Shown here: piece by piece, positions 58,524 through 64,000 of the stretch
Numbering within the stretch: position 1 is the first letter of the stretch
How the letters are laid out: every line of letters begins with the position of its first letter
NCBI RefSeq assembly: GCF_013283665.1
Contig: NZ_JABEKU010000004.1
Coordinates: forward strand, 124,001 to 188,000
DNA length: 64,000 nt
Reading direction: 5' to 3'
Source of the DNA: Ensifer sesbaniae
GTDB taxonomy: Bacteria > Pseudomonadota > Alphaproteobacteria > Rhizobiales > Rhizobiaceae
The notes under the pieces: model-generated
What the model was told of the DNA's origin: nothing
What the model saw: only the letters and a program-made list of their open reading frames with translations
Database searches by the model: none
Made by a program: the position numbers and the translations under genes

Positions 58524-60920
58524 TCATAAGAGCGCTTGGAGATAGCGAACGGTCCGTCCGTGGCTTACAGCTTGAGCCGCATGCATGATAGCATTGGTAT
58601 CCAGACCATAATGCCTATATAGATCGGCAATCGTGCCGGTCTGCCCGAAGTGTTCGACACCCAGTGACTTCACACGGTGGCCATAGACGCCGCCAAGCCA
58701 GGAGAGCGTTGCTGGATGTCCGTCGATGACTGTGACGATCCCGCAATCGCTTGACACCGGCGCTAACAGGCGTTCGATGTGGCTCATGGCCCCGGCCGCT
58801 CCGCGCTGCCGGGCCCTTTCAGCAGCCTGCCAGCCAGCGTTAAGTCGATCTGCTGACGTGATCGCCAGCAAGCCCACATCCCGTCGATCTTCGGCGAGCA
58901 GACCCGTTGCCGCGATCGCCTCTGGCGCAACGACACCCTGATAGGCGATGATCACGCTGGCATTCGGTCCGGGCCGGCGCAGCCAGTAGGCCCCATTGAT
59001 GATGTCTTGCTCCAGGTCAGGCGCCATCTGGCGTGCTGGCTGCTCCAGCGGGCGTGTCGAGAGGCGGAGATAGACAGATCCGCCCGTCTGATCGCGCAAC
59101 CATGTCGCCTCATCGGGGTCACCTTCGCCGTCGCGCTGCATGTAGTCGAAGGCGAAGCGCATGATGACCGAAAGCTCGTCGACGAAGGCAGGCTCGAACG
59201 AGCACAGCCCGTCCTGCGCCATACCGATCAATGGCGTACCAATCGACTGGTGCGCGCCGCCTTCCGGAGCTAGCGTCACGCCGGACGGAGTTGCAACCAG
59301 CAGGAAACGTGCATCCTGGTAACAGGCGTAGTTCAACTGGTCGGCCGAGCGGTAGATGAACGGATCATAGACGGTGCCGATGGGCAGGAGCCGAGCGCCG
59401 TTGATCGAATGCGAAAGACCCAGTGCACCGAGCATGATCATCAAATTGGACTCAGCGATCCCCAGTTCGAGATGTTGACCCTTCGGACCGAACTCCCAGC
59501 TGTAGGTCGACGGAATCCGTTCCGCCTTGAAGATGTCGGCCATGCTTTCGCGGGCGAAGAGACCCCGGCGATTGACCCAAGCGCCGAGATTGGTCGACAC
59601 TGTCACGTCCGGCGAGGTCGTGACAATACGCTCTGCAAGCGGTGTGTCAGCACGCGCGATGTCGTTCAGAATTTGTCCAAAACCCATCTGGGTCGACAGC
59701 AGCTTGCCTGGCTGACCGGGCGAGGAAAGGGTAGGTGGGACGGGGATTGCCGGTGCGGAAAGTCTGCGGCGGCCCTTGCTGAAGAACGGCGCCCGAGCGA
59801 CGAACGCATCGAGCTCACCAGCCGGCATGGTAGCCGCAGCCCATTTCTCCCATTCCTGGCCGGGCTTCACCCCCATCTGCTGGCGGAAGCCCTCCATCTG
59901 GTTGGGGGTCATCTGACCGGCGTGATTATCCTTGTGGCCCGCTAACGGCAAGCCATAACCCTTGATCGTATAGCAGATGAAGCAGACCGGACGGTCGTGC
60001 TGCGAAGCTTGATCAAAGGCTTCGAGCAGGCTCGGCAGATCATGTCCTCCCAGATTGCCCATGAGCGCTTGCAGCTGCTCATCCGAACGTCGCTCTATCA
60101 AGGCAGTCACAGGCCCCTGATCACCGATCTCATCCAGCAGCCGCTTTCGCCATGCCGCGCCACCCTGGAAGGTTAGGGCGGAATAGAGCTGGTTCGGACA
60201 CGTCTCGATCCACTGCCGCAGCTTGTCCCCGCCCGGCTCGGCAAAGGCAGCCTCTTGCAAAGAGCCGTGGCGCAGGATCACGACGTCCCAGCCGAAGTTT
60301 CTGAATATCTGTTCAAACCGCTCCCAGAGGCCTTCGCGAACGACCGCGTCCAGCGATTGACGATTGTAGTCGACGACCCACCAGCAGTTTCTCAGGCCAT
60401 GTTTCCAACCCTCAATCAGGGCCTCATAGATATTGCCTTCGTCCATCTCGGCATCGCCGATCAAGCTGACCATTCGCCCTTCAGGCCGATCGTTCATCCA
60501 TCCATGTGCCGAGACATAGTCCTGGACCAATGAAGAAAACAGCGTCTGCGCCACGCCGAGACCGACCGAGCCGGTCGAGAAGTCGACGTCATCGACATCC
60601 TTGGTCCGTGACGGATAGCTCTGTGCGCCCTTGAAACCTCGAAAGTTTTCGAGCTTCTCGCGGGTCTGGTTACCTGCCAGATATTGGAGAGCATGGAATA
60701 TCGGTGCTGCATGGGGTTTGACCGCGACCCGATCCTGGGGACGAAGCGCCGAGCAGTAGAGCGCGGTCATGATGGTGCTGAGCGACGCTGACGAAGCCTG
60801 GTGCCCGCCAACCTTCACCTCGTCCGCTTCGCGGATATGGTTGGCGTGATGGATCGTCCAAGCGGCAAGCCAGGAAACGCAGCGTTCAATTTCGTTCAGA
60901 TAGCTGATCTTGGAGTTCAT
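58524..60920 (-). CDS. AceE/transketolase-like thiamine enzyme
   Basis: A 798-residue thiamine-diphosphate enzyme related to homodimeric pyruvate dehydrogenase E1 and transketolase. The TPP motif is LIGDAEMDEGNIYEAL followed by VVDYNRQSLD. The N-terminal half has ALQYLAGNQ and SYPSRTKDVDDVDFSTGSVG. The pyrimidine domain has SWEFGPKGQHLELGIAESNL. GGGGGAG lies 3 bases before ATG 60920. It is slightly shorter than AceE (about 890 residues) and has no lipoyl partner nearby. Downstream of a reductase gene and a MOSC gene, it may belong to a catabolic or detoxification operon. The substrate is unknown. Confidence 0.75.
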   Translation of the reverse strand: MNSKISYLNEIERCVSWLAAWTIHHANHIREADEVKVGGHQASSASLSTIMTALYCSALRPQDRVAVKPHAAPIFHALQYLAGNQTREKLENFRGFKGAQSYPSRTKDVDDVDFSTGSVGLGVAQTLFSSLVQDYVSAHGWMNDRPEGRMVSLIGDAEMDEGNIYEALIEGWKHGLRNCWWVVDYNRQSLDAVVREGLWERFEQIFRNFGWDVVILRHGSLQEAAFAEPGGDKLRQWIETCPNQLYSALTFQGGAAWRKRLLDEIGDQGPVTALIERRSDEQLQALMGNLGGHDLPSLLEAFDQASQHDRPVCFICYTIKGYGLPLAGHKDNHAGQMTPNQMEGFRQQMGVKPGQEWEKWAAATMPAGELDAFVARAPFFSKGRRRLSAPAIPVPPTLSSPGQPGKLLSTQMGFGQILNDIARADTPLAERIVTTSPDVTVSTNLGAWVNRRGLFARESMADIFKAERIPSTYSWEFGPKGQHLELGIAESNLMIMLGALGLSHSINGARLLPIGTVYDPFIYRSADQLNYACYQDARFLLVATPSGVTLAPEGGAHQSIGTPLIGMAQDGLCSFEPAFVDELSVIMRFAFDYMQRDGEGDPDEATWLRDQTGGSVYLRLSTRPLEQPARQMAPDLEQDIINGAYWLRRPGPNASVIIAYQGVVAPEAIAATGLLAEDRRDVGLLAITSADRLNAGWQAAERARQRGAAGAMSHIERLLAPVSSDCGIVTVIDGHPATLSWLGGVYGHRVKSLGVEHFGQTGTIADLYRHYGLDTNAIMHAAQAVSHGRTVRYLQALL

Positions 60921-60933
60921 CACTCCCCCTCTT

Positions 60934-61884
60934 TTACAAGTCGAGTTTCAGAACGCCCGTCGCGCGTGATACGCACGGGATAAACCGACGGTCACGCGCG
61001 TCGTTTGAAAGCACTGCATCGCGATGGATTGGCTGTCCTGCCAAATACCCGCACTCGCAGGTTCCGCAGACGCCGTTCTCGCAGGACGCCATCAGCAACA
61101 CGCCGGCGGCGCGAATGGCCGATAGCGCTGATTCGTCTGCAGGTACCGGAACAACCGTCCCGTTACGAAGCACAATCGTAAACGGTTCGGGTGGAGCATC
61201 ATCCCGGGCCGGCGGCTGAAAGGCTTCGAAATGGACCGTGCCATCCGGCCAGTGTCCTGAAGCCTGGGCAACGGCTGCCATGAAGCCGGGAGGCCCGCAG
61301 TAATAGAGCTGCGCACCACGGGGCCGCGCCAACAACAGGCTATCAATGTCCTGCCGGGTTTCGACTTGATCGTCGAAGTGGAGCCTCAGGCTTTCGGAGC
61401 CGATGATCTTCTCCAAAGTTCCCAGCAACGGTGCCAGGCTTCGGCTCCGCGAAAAATAATGGAGCTCAAAAGTCTTGCGCTGCCGACAGAGAGCCCGCGC
61501 CATTGCAAGGATAGGTGTGATCCCTATGCCTCCTGCCAGCAAAAGGACCGGCCCGTCACACTCCCTGAGCGGGAAATGATTGCGCGGGGCGGATACGGGC
61601 AGCTCGGCGCCTGGTGCAATAGTATCGTGGATCCATGCCGAGCCGCCCCGGCCACCGGTTTCGCGCTTCACCGCTATCGTGTAGCGGCTGAGATCTTCCG
61701 GGTCACCGCAGAGCGAGTATTGGCGTACCTTCCCGTCGGGGAGGTGGACGTCGACATGCGATCCTGGTTCAAAGCGCGGCAGAAGAGGCTTGCGTGGGTG
61801 CCTCAGCTCGATCACGCGGACGTCGCCCGGCTCGTCGTGGACGCCGGCAACAATCAGTTTCATGATGATACGTGGAGATCCCAT
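60934..61884 (-). CDS. PDR/VanB-type oxidoreductase
   Basis: A 316-residue reductase with a flavin domain (RQYSLCGDP), an NAD domain (LLAGGIGITPILAMARAL, YYCGPPGFM) and a C-terminal plant-type 2Fe-2S domain (CENGVCGTCECG and PCVSRA). It passes electrons from NAD(P)H to an oxygenase or similar partner, but no oxygenase is adjacent. It begins 6 bases after the MOSC gene; an ATG 7 codons in (61863) is also possible. Confidence 0.85.
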   Translation of the reverse strand: MGSPRIIMKLIVAGVHDEPGDVRVIELRHPRKPLLPRFEPGSHVDVHLPDGKVRQYSLCGDPEDLSRYTIAVKRETGGRGGSAWIHDTIAPGAELPVSAPRNHFPLRECDGPVLLLAGGIGITPILAMARALCRQRKTFELHYFSRSRSLAPLLGTLEKIIGSESLRLHFDDQVETRQDIDSLLLARPRGAQLYYCGPPGFMAAVAQASGHWPDGTVHFEAFQPPARDDAPPEPFTIVLRNGTVVPVPADESALSAIRAAGVLLMASCENGVCGTCECGYLAGQPIHRDAVLSNDARDRRFIPCVSRATGVLKLDL

Positions 61885-61890
61885 GTCGCG

Positions 61891-62382
61891 TCACTCGTCC
61901 ATTGGCAGGATCGGGTCGCCAGGGCGGATGATACCACCGACCTCGATCGAACAGTTGAGACCGGAACGGTTCAGCAGTCCTTCGTAGAGGCCCGACATGC
62001 CGAGAAGCTCCTCGATGTATTTGCAGGGAAAGTTCATCCGTGCCGCCCGCAAAACCGTTTCGCCGACCCGGAAGCGCTTGCCGACCAGATGATTGAGCGG
62101 AACGCCACGGGTCGTCAGGTTGCGCCTGTGATCTTCGGGTTTGAGCGTGCCCTTGAACCCGGGAATCTTCGGCTCTCCCTTGGCAATCGCCTCGAGTACC
62201 TCGACCTCGATCAGCGTGACTTCACGGACGTCAGGCTTGGGCGAATAAGTCCCAGTCCCGAGATAATAGCGGTCGCCCGCAAGGCCGCGGCCAGCGATGA
62301 GTTGCGCCTCGGCGAGTTCTTCCATTTCGTAGGAAGCGGCCGGCGCAATGTGAATGTGGAGCAGACTCCCCTGCCAAGTCAT
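61891..62382 (-). CDS. MOSC-domain protein
   Basis: A 163-residue protein from ATG 62382 (MTWQGSLLHIHIAPAASYEM). It shows the MOSC pattern GRGLAGDRYYLGTG, EDHRRNLTTRGVPLN and the conserved Cys in ARMNFPCKYIE. MOSC proteins bind sulfur or molybdenum-cofactor and often work with 2Fe-2S reductases in N-hydroxyl reduction, which suits the next gene. An open extension upstream lacks a start signal. Confidence 0.8.
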   Translation of the reverse strand: MTWQGSLLHIHIAPAASYEMEELAEAQLIAGRGLAGDRYYLGTGTYSPKPDVREVTLIEVEVLEAIAKGEPKIPGFKGTLKPEDHRRNLTTRGVPLNHLVGKRFRVGETVLRAARMNFPCKYIEELLGMSGLYEGLLNRSGLNCSIEVGGIIRPGDPILPMDE

Positions 62383-62597
62383 GTATCGGCTCCCGCAATG
62401 CCTTGCCTTTGATCGACATGGATCTCCGCGCCGGTGGCCTGCATGTCTCACCAGTCCCGGCTGATGGGGAAATCTGCCGTGAAACTGGCTTCGTCAACAG
62501 TGCCAGTTTACCAGCATGTTCCTAGTCCAGTTCGGCGAACGTGAGAGGCTTGCCACGAGAGGATGCAATGAAATGCTCGGCGAGCCGGGTCTTGCTG
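62383..62597. other. Intergenic gap between MocR and MOSC genes
   Basis: About 215 bases with no gene. It should hold the promoter of the three-gene operon; no clear sigma-54 element was found. Confidence 0.4.
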
Positions 62598-64000
62598 TCA
62601 GCCCGCACCCTTCACCGCATCGACGGCCGAAACGACAAGTTGAATGCCCTTCTCGATCTGCCTCGGTGTCAACGCGGAATAGCCCATCACCAATCCGAGC
62701 CGCTCTCGTGGCGCCTCAGTTGCCCCTGGTGCAGAATAGTAGAGCGGTGAAATACCGTAGAGGCCGACGCCGCGTTGGCGAGCGGCATCCATCAGGGCGA
62801 TCTCAGCTGATCCCGGCAGCTCATTGAACCAGACGACGACATGCAATCCGGCATCGGCACCCTCGACCGTGACGCGGTCGCCGAATGCAGTCTCAAGAGC
62901 GCTCAATAATGTCTCACGGCGCTCCCTATTCAGTCGTCTGACGCGACGCACATGGCTCTCATAGGCGCCGGTTTCGATAAGGGAGGCAAGAGCTTCCTGC
63001 TCGGTCATGGGTGTATGCCGGTCGATCAATTGCTTGGCGGTTGCGAATACCTCCTGCAATTGCTTTGCCACCACGAGGTAGCCGATGCGCATCATCGGCG
63101 ACAGTGTCTTCGAAACAGTGCCCAGATAAATGACGTTACACCCGTTCACCAAACTCTGGAGCGGCGGAACCGGGCTGATGTCGTACCGGTACTCGCTGTC
63201 GTAGTCGTCCTCGACCACGTAGGCGTCATGATCTCTGGCCCAGTCGAGAAGCTGGTGGCGACGGCTAATCGGCATGACACCGCCTAAGGGAAACTGATGG
63301 GAGGGGGTTACATAGGCCATCCGGGCATCGATTCCTGACAAATCCGGGGTCTTCAAGCCGTCCGTGTCCACATCCACAGCCACGGCGGAGGCTCCGGTAC
63401 TTGAGAAGATCTGGCGGGCCATCCGGTAGCCGGGATTCTCCATCACGAAGGAGCTTCCCGCGTCTAGAAGGATCCGCGCGCAGAGGTCCAGGCCCTGCTG
63501 GGAGCCGTTGACGACGATGATTTGCTCCAGATCGCATTGCAATGTCCGTGCCCGCCAAAGATAACCCTGAAGGGCTTGCCGCAGGCGCCGGGATCCTCGC
63601 GGGTCCTCATAGGCCAGCCGTCCCGGTCTTTGAGCAATCACTGAATTAACAGCGCGCTTCCACGCCAGCGCTGGAAAATCGGATGGGGCAAGATCGCCGT
63701 ACCGAAAATCGACCGACAGGGTATTGGACAGGTAGTCGAGCCACGGTGGAAGCGCGCGAAGTCTTTCGCCGTAAGCCGAGAGCGGCCCACACGCCTCCCG
63801 CGCAGCCGTTGTTTCTGGTGGGCGTTGTTCCAGTTGCAGCGCTGACACCCGCGGGCGCGCGCCCTGGCGCAGTTCCACGAAGCCTTCAGCGGCAAGCTGT
63901 TCATAGGCAACCGTGACCGTCGTTCGCGAGACATGCAGTTCATTTGCCAGGCTGCGTGAGGATGGCAGTTGACTTCCCGCTTCATAGACACGGCTAAGGA
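62598..64000 (-). CDS. MocR-type regulator (GntR-aminotransferase fusion), 5' end cut off
   Basis: The protein runs off the right edge. The visible start (LSRVYEAGSQLPSSRSLANE, VSRTTVTVAYEQLAAEGFVE) is the GntR winged helix. The rest is a class I aminotransferase fold with VVNGSQQGLDL, VEDDYDSEYRYD and the PLP-binding Lys in YLGTVSKTLSP. MocR proteins sense PLP-linked or amine ligands and usually control neighbouring genes. The MOSC-reductase-AceE-like operon on the same strand is the obvious candidate target. Confidence 0.9.
   Translation of the reverse strand, partial: LSRVYEAGSQLPSSRSLANELHVSRTTVTVAYEQLAAEGFVELRQGARPRVSALQLEQRPPETTAAREACGPLSAYGERLRALPPWLDYLSNTLSVDFRYGDLAPSDFPALAWKRAVNSVIAQRPGRLAYEDPRGSRRLRQALQGYLWRARTLQCDLEQIIVVNGSQQGLDLCARILLDAGSSFVMENPGYRMARQIFSSTGASAVAVDVDTDGLKTPDLSGIDARMAYVTPSHQFPLGGVMPISRRHQLLDWARDHDAYVVEDDYDSEYRYDISPVPPLQSLVNGCNVIYLGTVSKTLSPMMRIGYLVVAKQLQEVFATAKQLIDRHTPMTEQEALASLIETGAYESHVRRVRRLNRERRETLLSALETAFGDRVTVEGADAGLHVVVWFNELPGSAEIALMDAARQRGVGLYGISPLYYSAPGATEAPRERLGLVMGYSALTPRQIEKGIQLVVSAVDAVKGAG

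Overview
The window looks like part of a symbiotic plasmid or symbiosis island of an alpha-rhizobium (Rhizobium/Sinorhizobium/Mesorhizobium type). The signs are a bacterial gibberellin operon, a tyrosinase operon, SyrB-like proteins, a NopAA-like type III effector, a phasin, a hemN, many decayed insertion sequences (IS110, IS630, ISL3, IS5, IS66, a group II intron fragment), and repeated sigma-54 (-24/-12) promoters with NifA-type TGT-N10-ACA boxes. No replication genes, rRNA, tRNA or CRISPR array were seen.

Layout. 0-4 kb: edge of a possible type III region (nopAA), IS remnants and copy 1 of a 0.5 kb direct repeat. 4-10.9 kb: frameshifted hemN with a NifA/RpoN-like promoter, a probable anti-phage dCTP deaminase, a two-gene XRE/metallopeptidase unit with a perfect inverted repeat at its start, a broken resolvase and a small plasmid protein. 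11-14.7 kb: decayed integrase, HNH nuclease, IS110 and intron pieces around an exported cyanovirin-like (CVNH) lectin with a sigma-54 promoter. 15-19.6 kb: multicopper oxidase/tyrosinase operon. 20-27 kb: IS110, an NYN nuclease gene, a small gene with a GG-leader-like peptide under a NifA/RpoN promoter, a phasin under another, and a kup fragment. 27.4-29 kb: CYP102-like P450 whose reductase half has decayed. 29-31.5 kb: ISL3 and IS5 wrecks. 31.5-41.7 kb: nine-gene, very GC-rich gibberellin operon (cyp112-cyp114-fd-sdr-cyp117-ggps-cps-ks-idi) on the minus strand, with a clear NifA/RpoN promoter and no cyp115, so the expected product is GA9 rather than GA4. 42-46.4 kb: copy 2 of the direct repeat, an acyltransferase, an integrase fragment and aspartase with a sigma-54 promoter. 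46.7-55.5 kb: a two-module NRPS (A-T-C-A-T-E), a MATE exporter and a Sfp/EntD-type phosphopantetheinyl transferase, again behind a NifA/RpoN promoter. 55.6-58.5 kb: IS66 remnant, two SyrB-like genes, XRE remnant. 58.5-64 kb: an AceE/transketolase-like enzyme, a PDR/VanB-type reductase, a MOSC protein and a MocR regulator.

The unifying theme is nodule-type regulation. At least eight loci carry a -24/-12 element with correct GG-N10-GC/GA spacing, and five of these have an exact TGT-N10-ACA box 70-100 bp upstream. Several of these promoters are copies of one another, as if a NifA/RpoN promoter had been duplicated around the island and placed ahead of unrelated genes. The most promising undescribed system is the NRPS-MATE-PPTase cassette, which would make and export a small peptide in nitrogen-fixing nodules. 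The small GG-leader gene, whose promoter is homologous to that of the gibberellin operon, is the second candidate.
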